Assembly: GCF_018613675.1 (NCBI RefSeq) | Contig: NZ_JAGGPQ010000019.1 | Coordinates: 67,203-131,202, forward strand | Length of the DNA: 64,000 bases | Direction of reading: 5' to 3' | DNA from: Arthrobacter sp. ISL-85 | GTDB lineage: Bacteria > Actinomycetota > Actinomycetes > Actinomycetales > Micrococcaceae | Part shown: one piece after another, positions 1-8,523 of the stretch | How the letters are laid out: each line of letters opens with the position of its first letter | Position numbering within the stretch: the first letter of the stretch is position 1 | Made by a program: the position numbers and the translations under genes | Notes under the pieces: generated by a model | Seen by the model: the letters and a program-made list of their open reading frames with translations, nothing else | Databases searched by the model: none | Told to the model about the DNA's origin: nothing

Positions 1-770
1 ACGCCGACGGCCACTCCCCCCTCCTGGCCTCCACCAACCCCGCCGTCCTCACCTACGACCCCGCCTACGGCTACGAAATCGGACACATCGTCCGCTCCGG
101 CCTCGAACGCATGTACGGGGAAAACTCCACCGACAAAAACGTCATGTACTACCTCACCGTGTACAACGAACCCATCATCCAGCCCGCCGAACCCGAAAAC
201 CTCGACATCGAAGGCGTCATCAAAGGCATCTACCTGCTCGCCCCGGCAAAGATCGACGGTCCCCGCACCCAGATCCTCGCCTCCGGCGTCTCCGTACCCT
301 GGGCCATCGAAGCCCAACGGATCCTGGCCGACGACTGGAACGTCTCCGCCGACGTCTGGTCCGTCACCTCCTGGAACGAACTGCGCCGCGACGGACTCGC
401 CGCCGAAGAAGAAGCCTTCCTCAACCCCGGCCAACCCGCCCGCGTCCCCTTCGTCACCCAGCAACTCGAAGGCGCCACCGGCCCCATCGTCGCCGTCAGT
501 GACTACATGAAAGCCGTCCCCGACCAGATCCGCCAATTCATCCCCAACGAATACGCCACCCTCGGCGCCGACGGCTTCGGCTTCTCCGACACCCGCGCAG
601 CAGCACGCCGCTACTTCAAAAACGACACCCACTCCATCGTGGTGAAGGTGCTCCAGCTGCTCGCGGCCAGGGGTGAAGTGGAGACGGATGCGCCGTCGTA
701 CGCCATGGACCGCTACAAACTCCTGGACGTCAACGCCGGCACCACCGGCGGGGCGGGTGGGGACGCCTGA
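1..770 (+). CDS. aceE: Pyruvate dehydrogenase E1 component, C-terminal part (cut by window edge)
   Basis: The frame is open from base 3 to the stop at 768-770, giving the last 255 residues of a homodimeric-type pyruvate dehydrogenase E1, which decarboxylates pyruvate with thiamine diphosphate and passes acetyl groups to the E2 lipoyl domain. What is visible is the C-terminal transketolase-like domain: a stretch on setting up the active complex (SGVSVPWAIEAQRILADDW), then the PIVAVSDYMK and GADGFGFSDTR blocks characteristic of AceE close to its end. The N-terminal ThDP-binding part lies outside the window, so nothing can be said about its start or promoter. The apparent truncation is only the window edge. 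A MobA-like gene follows 24 bp downstream on the same strand and may be read from the same transcript. Confidence 0.93.
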   Translation, partial: ADGHSPLLASTNPAVLTYDPAYGYEIGHIVRSGLERMYGENSTDKNVMYYLTVYNEPIIQPAEPENLDIEGVIKGIYLLAPAKIDGPRTQILASGVSVPWAIEAQRILADDWNVSADVWSVTSWNELRRDGLAAEEEAFLNPGQPARVPFVTQQLEGATGPIVAVSDYMKAVPDQIRQFIPNEYATLGADGFGFSDTRAAARRYFKNDTHSIVVKVLQLLAARGEVETDAPSYAMDRYKLLDVNAGTTGGAGGDA

Positions 771-794
771 CCGCAACTCCCATAGGGTGCAGCT

Positions 795-1436
795 ATGGGT
801 GATGGTAACGGGACCGGTTCAGCGGGGATGAGGACCACCGGGGTGGTGCTCGCCGCAGGAGGTGGCAGCCGCCTGGGCCTGGGCCCGAAAGCCCTGCTTC
901 CGTTCCGTGGACGGCCGCTGGTGGAGGCCGTTGCCAACACATTGCTCGAGGGCGGCTGCCGGGAGGTGGTGGTGGTCCTCGGCGCAGGGGCGGCCCAGGT
1001 CGAAATTGCCGCCAGGCTGGACGGCTGCCGCGTCGTGACCAATGCACACTGGGAGTCAGGCATGGGCAGTTCCTTCCTGCTCGGCGACCAGGCCGCGGAC
1101 ACGGCGGACCACCTCATGATCGCCCTGGTGGACCAGCCCGGCCTGACCCCGGCGACGGTTCACCGGCTCTTGGCCCGGCATCGGCCGGGCCGGATCACCG
1201 CCGCCGCGTACCGCCGTCGTGATTCCAGCGACGGCGGTGGGGCGGCTCTCCGCCGCGGGCACCCCATGGTCATCGACGCTTCCCTCCGCGAGGCCGTATG
1301 TACAACGGTGACGGGCGATGCCGGAGCGCGCAGCTTCCTGGGCGCCCACCCGGAGCTGGTGGACGAAGTGGACTGCAGCGACCAGTCCACCGGCGAGGAC
1401 GTGGATACGCCGGACCAGCTGGGCCTGCTCCAGTAG
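795..1436 (+). CDS. MobA/MocA-like nucleotidyltransferase
   Basis: 213 residues with the NTP-transferase signature LAAGGGSRLG near the N-terminus, a KALLPFRGRPLVE block and VDQPGL in the middle, the pattern of molybdenum cofactor cytidylyl/guanylyltransferases (MocA/MobA) and related sugar-nucleotide enzymes. Such proteins attach CMP or GMP to molybdopterin. The xanthine dehydrogenase genes lie 3.3 kb away, so a role in maturing that enzyme is plausible, but the gene is not in its operon and this is inference. The ATG at 795 has no clear ribosome binding site; an in-frame ATG at 828 places the Gly-rich loop right at the N-terminus, as usual for the family, and may be the true start. Confidence 0.75.
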   Translation: MGDGNGTGSAGMRTTGVVLAAGGGSRLGLGPKALLPFRGRPLVEAVANTLLEGGCREVVVVLGAGAAQVEIAARLDGCRVVTNAHWESGMGSSFLLGDQAADTADHLMIALVDQPGLTPATVHRLLARHRPGRITAAAYRRRDSSDGGGAALRRGHPMVIDASLREAVCTTVTGDAGARSFLGAHPELVDEVDCSDQSTGEDVDTPDQLGLLQ

Positions 1437-1448
1437 CACCGAAGCTGG

Positions 1449-2960
1449 TCAGGCGTGAGCACGCAGGAACCGCTCAAGGGCATCCTCCCAGGGGGACGCA
1501 CCATGGCGAACGAGATCGATGCTGCCGGGCCACCTTCGGTCCGGCCGCTTTCCGTCCGGCCACTTTCGATCCGGCCAGCGTGGTGGTTCCCAGTCCTGGT
1601 GTTCGCTCGGATACTGGCGGCCCGAAGGTGAGGTCCAGCCTGGTGGCTCGTTCTTGGTGGCCGGTGTGGGTTTCCAGCCGGTGGTGTGGCGGAGTCTGTG
1701 GTGTTTCGGGCAGGGCTGTCCCAGGTTGCTGATCCCGGTGGTGCCACCCTTGGCCCAGGCGAGGAGGTGGTCCGCGTCGTTATCCAAGGAAATGTTGCTG
1801 CACCCGGGGAACGGACACTTCCCGTCCCGCAGCCTCAACCAGGACCGCATCGCCCCCGTCACCCGGTAACTCCTCCGGCCGATCTCCAACGGCGCCCCGT
1901 CCCGCGGATCCACCAGCACCCGGTAAAACGACCCCGCCCCCTTTGCTACCAGCTCCCTGGCCATCGACGGCGGGATAGGCCCGTACCCGTCCAGCATCGC
2001 CGGCTCATCGGTCAGGCCCAGCAAGGCGAACACCGGCACCGTCACCAACACCTGCGCCCGGATCGACGGTGGCAAACCCCTGTGGCCCAAACCGTCGCCA
2101 CCGGCAGCTTCGGAAGCACTGCCCGAGACCGCGGTGTCACCGCCAGCCATGCCGCTGCCAAGGACCGCACCGGCGAAGGTGTCGGCCCGGAGCTGGGTCA
2201 TGCTCCGCGATTCCTCCGCACCTTGCATGCCACGGGCGGCCGCGGTGAGCCGGTTCCACCCGGCCAACGCCTGGTCCGCCGGCAGGTACGCGGACAGCCA
2301 CGCCATCCCATCCTGGTCCGGCCGGAACTCCACCCGCCGATCAGCCACCCCCTTGGCATGGCGTTTCTCGATACTCTCTACGTGGTGGCGTTCCCGCCAC
2401 GTCCTGGCCTTGGCCCTGAACCGGTGCGCCGGCAACCCACCCACCGGACACCCCCGCGCCCGGTCCGGGGCGTCCGGATCCAGGAAATGGGCCTCCAACG
2501 CCGTCACCCCATCAGGATCCAGACATGCCGTCTCATCGGCCATCACCACAGCGTGCTGCCAAGAGATCACCCCGGCCTGCAAAGCCTCCAACGTCCGCGG
2601 CAACGTCGACATCAGGGCGTGCGCAGTTGCGATGAACGATGAGGCCGCCCGCGGCCCCAAGGCCAGCACACACCCGATCTCCGCCGCCACCGCCATCTCC
2701 TGCGCCCGCACCGGCACACCCGGCCCCGCAACAGCATGAGCGCTCTCCGCGTACGTCACAGCCGCCTTCGCCTTCACCGCAGCGATCCCGGCCTCAACCT
2801 CACGGGACCCGGCCAGAATCTCCAGGCACCCATCCGCCAACCCAGCCAACGGATCAGCCGCAGAAAAAGACTCCGAACCCGCCCCGTCCACCTCAGCAGC
2901 CAGCACGGCAAGGGCAGCACGGATCTCCCCGAACGCCTTCACCACCGCCGCCTTCCCCAT
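1449..2960 (-). CDS. DUF222/13E12-repeat family protein with HNH nuclease domain
   Basis: 503 residues when started at the ATG at 2960. The frame stays open further upstream, but that extension overlaps the uracil-DNA glycosylase gene and reads as its out-of-frame shadow. An Ala-rich helical N-terminal DUF222 region is followed at about residues 400-450 by an HNH core: a CPFPGC zinc-type pair, DADHLLAWAKGG and CPKHHRLRH. Proteins of this kind are present in many copies in actinobacterial genomes (the 13E12 repeat family of mycobacteria) and are suspected selfish or nuclease elements; the function is unproven. The tail is low complexity with repeated W-P-D-R/G-K/R units encoded by near-identical 15-bp blocks at about 1539-1578. 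Confidence 0.88.
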   Translation of the reverse strand: MGKAAVVKAFGEIRAALAVLAAEVDGAGSESFSAADPLAGLADGCLEILAGSREVEAGIAAVKAKAAVTYAESAHAVAGPGVPVRAQEMAVAAEIGCVLALGPRAASSFIATAHALMSTLPRTLEALQAGVISWQHAVVMADETACLDPDGVTALEAHFLDPDAPDRARGCPVGGLPAHRFRAKARTWRERHHVESIEKRHAKGVADRRVEFRPDQDGMAWLSAYLPADQALAGWNRLTAAARGMQGAEESRSMTQLRADTFAGAVLGSGMAGGDTAVSGSASEAAGGDGLGHRGLPPSIRAQVLVTVPVFALLGLTDEPAMLDGYGPIPPSMARELVAKGAGSFYRVLVDPRDGAPLEIGRRSYRVTGAMRSWLRLRDGKCPFPGCSNISLDNDADHLLAWAKGGTTGISNLGQPCPKHHRLRHTTGWKPTPATKNEPPGWTSPSGRQYPSEHQDWEPPRWPDRKWPDGKRPDRRWPGSIDLVRHGASPWEDALERFLRAHA

Positions 2961-3015
2961 AAACCCATCATGGCAAAGGGGTACGACAATCAAGACCGGG
3001 CATGAGGACGTCAGC

Positions 3016-3669
3016 TCAGGCCGGCATCCCATGCTCCAGCAACTGCTCCAGCCCTTGTTTGAAACCGGACCTGCCACCGTGGGCGGGATGCCGGATTTTC
3101 GGTACGTCCAGGCCGCTGCGCTGCAGGCTGTGCTGGGCCACGTTGCCCACCGCCACCAGCGAATCGATGCCAAAGAGAGCCGCAAGATCCTGCCAGAAGG
3201 GCGTGCCCAGTTTGGTCTCGGAGGGCTTGGGCGTGCGGTTGGAGAAGGGTTTGCCCGGCTGGTGCGGGTGCCAGGGAAAAGCACTCCACAGCAGGGGCAG
3301 AATACCCACCTCTTCCATGACCTGCCACAGCACCGTCGCCGTAGGTTCCGCAGCCACCCCCGCAGCTTCGGGCGGCAGCACATAGCCCTTGCCGGGTCCA
3401 AAAAGTCCAAAGCCATTGGCGGGTCCATCGAAGATGGTCCGGTTGGTGAAGGGCACGCCGGTGATCCGCATACCCCGGAAACCAGGTGCCTCCCCCACCA
3501 GCAGTACCTTGGGCCGGCGGTCCAGCATCTCCTGCAGGTAAATCTCCAGGTTTCGCCGGCGGAGAGCATTCTCCGGAACTGCGTGGTTGAAGAAGTTGGT
3601 GCAGGCAGGCCCCAGTTCCACGGCCGCAAGCCGTTCCACAAAGGCGCTGACAGAACCCGTCATCGGCAC
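3016..3669 (-). CDS. Uracil-DNA glycosylase family protein
   Basis: 217 residues. VGEAPGFRG near residue 57 matches the water-activating motif of the UDG superfamily, and HPAHGG near residue 195 is the DNA minor-groove loop (HPS-like) motif. These enzymes excise uracil or other damaged bases from DNA to start base-excision repair. The sequence looks more like the SMUG/family 4-6 branch than family 1, because the first motif is GEAPG rather than GQDPYH, so it probably accompanies rather than replaces a classical Ung. The gene ends 55 bp before the start of the HNH gene and begins 17 bp after the aldo/keto reductase gene, so the three may be cotranscribed. Confidence 0.82.
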   Translation of the reverse strand: MPMTGSVSAFVERLAAVELGPACTNFFNHAVPENALRRRNLEIYLQEMLDRRPKVLLVGEAPGFRGMRITGVPFTNRTIFDGPANGFGLFGPGKGYVLPPEAAGVAAEPTATVLWQVMEEVGILPLLWSAFPWHPHQPGKPFSNRTPKPSETKLGTPFWQDLAALFGIDSLVAVGNVAQHSLQRSGLDVPKIRHPAHGGRSGFKQGLEQLLEHGMPA

Positions 3670-3686
3670 GCTCCCGGGGCGATCGG

Positions 3687-4664
3687 CTACCAGCGAGGGT
3701 GGATGGCCTCACGGAAGTAGTGGTCGTAGATCCAGCGGACGCCATCGTCGAACTCCTTGCCGACGCTGACCGTGGCTGCGCCGGCGTTGGCCCGGGCCTG
3801 ATCCACATTGCGGGCGCCGGGGATGACGGTGGTGACTCCGTCCTGCGCCGCGATCCAGGCGATGGCCGCCTGCGCGGTGGCGCCCTCCGGCACCAGCTGC
3901 TCGAACTCCTTCACTGCCTTGAGTCCCTGCTCAAAGTCGACGCCGGAGAAGGTCTCCCCCACATCGAAGGCCTCGCCCTTGCGGTTGTAGTTCCGGTGGT
4001 CATTCTCAGCAAACGTGGTGTCCTTGGAGTACTTCCCTGACAGCAGCCCGGACGCAAGCGGCACGCGTGCAATGATCCCCACCCCTGCAGCCTTGGCGGC
4101 GGGCAGGACTTCATCCAGGGGCTTGAGCCGGAAAGCGTTCAGGATGATCTGGACCGAAGCCGTACCCTCGTGGCGGATGGCCTCGAGCGCCTCGTCCGTC
4201 CGCTCCACGGAGACGCCGTAGTTGCGGATGGCGCCTTCGGCCACGAGGGTGTCCAGCGCGTCGTACACCTCGTTGGTGCTGTACACCGGGGTGGGCGGGC
4301 AGTGCAGCTGCACCAGGTCCAGGGTGTCCGTGCCAAGGTTCGTCCGTGATCGGTCCACCCACTGGCGGAAGTTGGCCAGCGTGTAGTTCTCCGGCCGCTG
4401 TTCCATCCGCCGGCCCATCTTGGTGGCAACCGTGATGCCGAGGCCCGGGTTGTCCGCCAGGAACTTCCCGATGGCCTGCTCGCTCTTCCCGTCGCCGTAC
4501 ACGTCGGCGGTGTCGAAGAGGGTGACGCCGGCCTCCACCGATGCTGCGAGGATGGCCTGCGCCTGGGCCGGGTCCACGTTGCCCCAATCCGCGCCGAGCT
4601 GCCAGGTACCGAGTCCCACGACGGAGACGGTCCGTCCGGTCTTGCCTAAAATCCGCTGTTCCAT
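3687..4664 (-). CDS. Aldo/keto reductase
   Basis: 325 residues with the full aldo/keto reductase pattern: GLGTWQLG at the N-terminus, catalytic Asp and Tyr in DTADVYG, Lys in VATKMGRR and His in LVQLHCPP, then the NADPH-binding C-terminal IPGARN segment. It would reduce carbonyl compounds with NADPH in the cytoplasm; the substrate cannot be read from the sequence. It resembles the YajO/Tas-type branch (AKR11-13). The start ATG at 4664 sits about 85 bp from the 3' end of the xanthine dehydrogenase operon, which runs in the same direction, so read-through is possible unless the hairpin at 4690-4745 terminates. Confidence 0.9.
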   Translation of the reverse strand: MEQRILGKTGRTVSVVGLGTWQLGADWGNVDPAQAQAILAASVEAGVTLFDTADVYGDGKSEQAIGKFLADNPGLGITVATKMGRRMEQRPENYTLANFRQWVDRSRTNLGTDTLDLVQLHCPPTPVYSTNEVYDALDTLVAEGAIRNYGVSVERTDEALEAIRHEGTASVQIILNAFRLKPLDEVLPAAKAAGVGIIARVPLASGLLSGKYSKDTTFAENDHRNYNRKGEAFDVGETFSGVDFEQGLKAVKEFEQLVPEGATAQAAIAWIAAQDGVTTVIPGARNVDQARANAGAATVSVGKEFDDGVRWIYDHYFREAIHPRW

Positions 4665-4689
4665 CCCCCGACTATATGCAACGATGCAA

Positions 4690-4745
4690 GCCGGGGTCAG
4701 ATCCGCCCCGCGTGGGATTCCCGGCGGGCCCTTTGTGACCCCGGC
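4690..4745 (-). terminator. Possible terminator hairpin after the xanthine dehydrogenase operon
   Basis: GCCGGGGTCA (4690-4699) can pair with TGACCCCGGC (4736-4745), a perfect 10-bp stem with a 36-nt loop that is itself G/C-rich. It overlaps the last codons of the dehydrogenase gene. There is no T-run, so it is only a weak candidate. Confidence 0.3.
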
Positions 4746-4750
4746 TGGCC

Positions 4751-7585
4751 CTATGCGGGAACGTGCTCAAGCCCAGGCACCAATCCCGCTCCTTTAAGGC
4801 CCAGGTAGATCCGGTCACGGGCAATGGGCAGGGACGCGAACCGCACCCCCGTGGCGTTCCGGATGGCGTTGGCTAACGCTGGCGCTACCGGGTTGAAGGG
4901 GCTTTCGCTCATTGATTTGGCCCCCAGCGGCCCCAGCTTGTCGTTTGTATCCGCGAAATACACCTCGCTGCGCGGCACGTCCGCGAAAGTAGGAATGTGG
5001 TACTGCCGCAGGATGTCCGTGGTGACCCTGCCGGCGTCGTCCACCACCACTTCCTCGTACAGCGTGGCGCCCAGGGCCTGGGCAATCCCGCCCTCAATCT
5101 GTCCGCGGCACTGGCGCGGGTTGACCACCACGCCCGCGTCGGCGGCCTGCACGCTTTGCAGGATCTTCAGTTCGCCGGTGCCGCGGTTCACCGCCACCCG
5201 GAAGCCATGCACATTGAAGGCAACGGAGCGCGGGGTGCCACCCCAGCGCCCTTCAGCAGCAAGTTCGACGCCGGCATCCGCAGCGGCCTGCGCCAGGTCA
5301 GCAAGTGCCACGGGACTTCCGTCAACCACCACAGCGTCGCCGTCCAGGACACAAGCGGACGCCTGCGTCTGCCTGATCCCGGCCGCGAAGGCCCTGATCC
5401 GGACGGCGAGCTCCTCCGCCGCGGCGAGGGTGGCCTTGCCGGCCACCACCGTGCCCGCGGAACCGAAGGCGCCGGTATCGTGCTCCACGAGGTCCGTGTC
5501 CGACTGCCGTACCGCCACCCTGGAAGCCTCCGTAGACAAGGCGGTGGCCGCCAGCTGGGCGTGGACCGTGGTGGTGCCGTTGCCGAACTCGGCGGTCCCG
5601 ACGTCGGCCTGGTACGTTCCGTCCGGCAGGAGCCGGAGCCGGGAATGGGCAAAGTGTCCGCGCGGCGGCACGGTGTCGATCATGGACAGGGCAGCGCCCT
5701 CACCCACCATCCAGTCAGGGCCAAGATCATCCAGGCCGGCTTCCCGGTAACGGGCCTTGCCCCGGTCCAAGGCATCCCGGACCAGGTCCAGGCACTGGTC
5801 CAGGCCGTAGCTGCCATAGTGGACGTCCTCCTCCGGGTCCGGCTGCGTGGAGAGCATGTGGTCCCCCTCGCGGACCATGTTCCTGCGGCGGAACTCCAGC
5901 GGGTCCATCCCGATCCCGGCCGCCAGCTCGTCCATGGCGGACTCGATGGCGAAGATCATTTGGCTGAGTCCATAGCCGCGGAATGCCCCTGCCGGCACCG
6001 TGTTGGTGTAGACCGAATGCGCGTCCACCTTCTTGTTGGCGCAGTTGTACACCGCCAGGGATTCGCCGCAGCCGTGGAACATGACGCCGGGGCCATGGTT
6101 GCCGTAGGCGCCGGTGTTGGTCACCACGTCCAGCTGAAGCGCGGTCAGCAGTCCTTCCTTGCTGGCCCCTGCCTTCAGCTTGATGGTGAAGGGGTGCCGG
6201 GTAGTGGTGGCGGTGAACTGCTCGGTGCGGGTCAGTTCCAGCTGGACCGGCCGTTCTAGTTTCAGGGCCGCGAGCGCCACGAGGTCCTCGGTCAGGACTT
6301 CCTGCTTTCCGCCAAAGCCGCCGCCCACGCGCCCCGCCACCACATGCACTTTGTCTTCCGGCAAACCGAATACCCGGCACAGGGTCCGGCGGACCAGGAA
6401 CGGGACCTGGCTGGAGGTGCGGACCTGCAACCGCCCTTCGGCGTCCACGGAAGCGATGGCCGCGTGCGTTTCCAGCGCCACGTGCTGGACCCGCTGGGTT
6501 TCGTAGGTCTGTTCGTGGATGAAGTCGGCGGCGGCGAAGCCGTCGGCCACGCTTCCCAGCTCGGAGTGCAGCTCCGCCACCACATTCCGCTCCGGCCCTG
6601 AGATGCGCGCCGCGAAGGCGTCCTTGTCCCCATGCACCAGCGGTGCGCCGGGAAGCAGGGCCTCCTGCGGCGAGAAGACCGCCGGAAGCTCCGCATATTC
6701 CGCCTGAAGCGCACGGACGCCCGCCTCCGCGGCGGCCACCGATTCCGCCACGACGGCGGCCACCCGCTGCCCGATGAACCGCGCCACGTCATCCAGTACG
6801 CGGGTATCGTCGGGGTCGTCGGTGAAGAGCTCATGCTGGGCCGTGGAGAACAGCTGCTCCGGCGCATCCTCATGGGTGAAGACCGCCACCACGCCCGGGA
6901 CCTTGAGGGCAGCGGCCTTGTCGATGGACACCACCCGGGCGTGCGCATGCGGCGAGCGCAGGATCTTCAGGTGCAGCAGTGCCTGCTGCTGGTCCCGCGG
7001 CACGTCCAGGGTGTAGCGGGCCGCGCCGGTGACCACGGCACGGCTGGCCGGCGCCGGAACGTCGTCGCCCAGCCGGGCCGGTTCCGGATCCGGCTGCCCC
7101 TCCCCCGCAATGCCGGAACCCTGTCCGGCAGGGTCCGGGTGGCCGGCGGCCCCGCAGACTGCATCTGCGATGGCGCGGTAGCCGGTGCAGCGGCACAGGT
7201 TGCCTTTGAGGTTCCGGGGCAGGTTTTCCCTTTGTTCGTCGTCGAACGTGGCGGCCGTCATCACCATGCCGGCCGTGCAGAAGCCGCACTGGAAGCCCTG
7301 GCGTTCCATGAACTGCTGCTGCACCGGATGCAGCTGCCCGTCCCTGCTGCCGGCGGCAGCGGCGAGCCCCTCGATGGTGGTCACGGCGTGTCCCTCGGCC
7401 CGGATGGCCGGGTAGATGCAGCTGTGGACCGGTGTTCCGTCCACGTGCACGGTGCAGGCACCGCAGTCCCCGCCGTCGCAGCCCTTCTTCACGCCGGTGT
7501 TGCCCTGCTCGCGCAGGAACTTGCGCAGGCACTGCCCGGGGCGCGGCCCGGTGGCCGCCGCGGTTCCGTTGATCTCGATGGCCAT
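4751..7585 (-). CDS. Xanthine dehydrogenase, fused 2Fe-2S and molybdopterin subunit
   Basis: 944 residues, started at the ATG at 7585, two bases after the stop of the FAD gene. Residues 1-137 form the two [2Fe-2S] domains: Cys36, Cys41, Cys44 and Cys56 for the first, Cys100, Cys103, Cys131 and Cys133 for the second. The rest is the molybdopterin-binding domain, with GGGFGGK, GAFRGYG (the Arg that contacts substrate in xanthine oxidase) and a C-terminal GAKSMSES carrying the catalytic Glu. No FAD domain lies between the two parts; FAD is supplied by the next gene. This order resembles Desulfovibrio aldehyde oxidoreductase more than eukaryotic xanthine oxidase. The residue after GGFGGK is Gln instead of the Glu of bovine xanthine oxidase. 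Operon partners (guanine deaminase, purine permease, XdhC) make xanthine/hypoxanthine oxidation to urate the likely role. Confidence 0.93.
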   Translation of the reverse strand: MAIEINGTAAATGPRPGQCLRKFLREQGNTGVKKGCDGGDCGACTVHVDGTPVHSCIYPAIRAEGHAVTTIEGLAAAAGSRDGQLHPVQQQFMERQGFQCGFCTAGMVMTAATFDDEQRENLPRNLKGNLCRCTGYRAIADAVCGAAGHPDPAGQGSGIAGEGQPDPEPARLGDDVPAPASRAVVTGAARYTLDVPRDQQQALLHLKILRSPHAHARVVSIDKAAALKVPGVVAVFTHEDAPEQLFSTAQHELFTDDPDDTRVLDDVARFIGQRVAAVVAESVAAAEAGVRALQAEYAELPAVFSPQEALLPGAPLVHGDKDAFAARISGPERNVVAELHSELGSVADGFAAADFIHEQTYETQRVQHVALETHAAIASVDAEGRLQVRTSSQVPFLVRRTLCRVFGLPEDKVHVVAGRVGGGFGGKQEVLTEDLVALAALKLERPVQLELTRTEQFTATTTRHPFTIKLKAGASKEGLLTALQLDVVTNTGAYGNHGPGVMFHGCGESLAVYNCANKKVDAHSVYTNTVPAGAFRGYGLSQMIFAIESAMDELAAGIGMDPLEFRRRNMVREGDHMLSTQPDPEEDVHYGSYGLDQCLDLVRDALDRGKARYREAGLDDLGPDWMVGEGAALSMIDTVPPRGHFAHSRLRLLPDGTYQADVGTAEFGNGTTTVHAQLAATALSTEASRVAVRQSDTDLVEHDTGAFGSAGTVVAGKATLAAAEELAVRIRAFAAGIRQTQASACVLDGDAVVVDGSPVALADLAQAAADAGVELAAEGRWGGTPRSVAFNVHGFRVAVNRGTGELKILQSVQAADAGVVVNPRQCRGQIEGGIAQALGATLYEEVVVDDAGRVTTDILRQYHIPTFADVPRSEVYFADTNDKLGPLGAKSMSESPFNPVAPALANAIRNATGVRFASLPIARDRIYLGLKGAGLVPGLEHVPA

Positions 7586-7587
7586 GC

Positions 7588-8523
7588 TCAGGCCCCTTTC
7601 GAAAATGTCGTGGCCCCCGGTGCCGGCGCAGCGCCAGCGCGGGGCGGCCAGAAGTCGCCGGAGACAGGGAAGCCGTGCGCACCGGCGGGAGCGGCCAGTT
7701 CTGTGCGGATTTCCTCGGCCAGCCGGTAGGTCATGTCCCGGCGCCAGGCGGGCAAGCCGTGGATGTCGTCGTGGTAGAGCTCCGCGGGGATGGCATCGTC
7801 CAGCGCAGCGGCCAGCCGGTCTGTATCCGGCACCCCCTCGAAGCGCAGCTGGACCGGCCGCCTGGTGGCGGCGGTGACAGTCAGCGTTACGGAGGCGTCG
7901 CCGTCGAGCCTTCCAATGAGCAGCACCCCTGACCGGCCCAGGTTGCTGAGGGACAGCCGGCGGAACGCCACGCGGGCGGTAAGGGCCGACGCCGGCAGGC
8001 GGACGCTGCGGAGCAGCTCGCCGGGTGCCAGGCAGTTCTTCGCGTCCCCGGTGACGAACTCCGCCACGGGGATGGTGCGGCTCGCACCGCCCGGCGCGAG
8101 GACGGTGGCCACCCCGTCCAGCCCGGCGCACAGCGAGATGATGGGCCCTGCGGGCAGCGACGTGCAAAGGTTGCCGCCAACGGTGGACATGTTCCACACC
8201 TTGAAGGAGGCAACGAACGAGTCGCAGCATGCCCGGACCAGGTCCAGGCCGGGCATGCTGCGGCCTGCTGCGGCCGGGGACACGGGAAGGCCGTACAGCT
8301 GCGCGATGGTGCAGGTGGCGGCAAGTTCAATGCCGTCGTCGGTGACGGTGATGGGCGTCCAGCCGGCGTCGCCGAGGTCCAGCAGGCGCTTGAGCGGCTG
8401 TGGCCCGAACGCGTAACTGCCGTAGGAGAAGAGGACCGTGCCGCCAGCGAGCCAAGCGTCGCCGTCGCGCCATTGTGCGGGGTCGGTAGTGGGGACCACC
8501 GCCTCGATGGTGTTCATGTCCAT
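7588..8523 (-). CDS. Xanthine dehydrogenase FAD-binding subunit
   Basis: 311 residues of the CoxM/XdhB FAD family. It passes electrons from the Fe-S clusters to NAD+ via FAD. Visible are the AGGT dinucleotide-binding motif near residue 26 and STVGGNLCTSLPAGP near residue 115, the second FAD-contact loop of these subunits, followed by the CO dehydrogenase flavoprotein C-terminal domain. The start ATG at 8523 is preceded by AGGAGA, lies inside the end of xdhC (10-bp overlap) and the gene ends 2 bp before the Fe-S/Mo gene, so the three are translationally coupled. Confidence 0.9.
   Translation of the reverse strand: MDMNTIEAVVPTTDPAQWRDGDAWLAGGTVLFSYGSYAFGPQPLKRLLDLGDAGWTPITVTDDGIELAATCTIAQLYGLPVSPAAAGRSMPGLDLVRACCDSFVASFKVWNMSTVGGNLCTSLPAGPIISLCAGLDGVATVLAPGGASRTIPVAEFVTGDAKNCLAPGELLRSVRLPASALTARVAFRRLSLSNLGRSGVLLIGRLDGDASVTLTVTAATRRPVQLRFEGVPDTDRLAAALDDAIPAELYHDDIHGLPAWRRDMTYRLAEEIRTELAAPAGAHGFPVSGDFWPPRAGAAPAPGATTFSKGA

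Noticed and set aside
1..770. Truncated aceE as a pseudogene
   Set aside because: The frame is open to the window edge, so the missing part is simply outside the window.
1686..2642. 318-codon plus-strand frame opposite the HNH gene
   Set aside because: Pro/Arg-rich composition typical of an antisense frame, no motif, and the HNH gene on the other strand is clear.
2961..3641. N-terminal extension of the HNH reading frame
   Set aside because: It lies wholly over the uracil-DNA glycosylase gene in another frame on the same strand and reads as Trp/Arg/Pro-rich shadow; the ATG at 2960 is adequate.
7586..8230. N-terminal extension of the xanthine dehydrogenase frame
   Set aside because: It is an out-of-frame shadow of the FAD-subunit gene; the Fe-S domain begins properly at the ATG at 7585.
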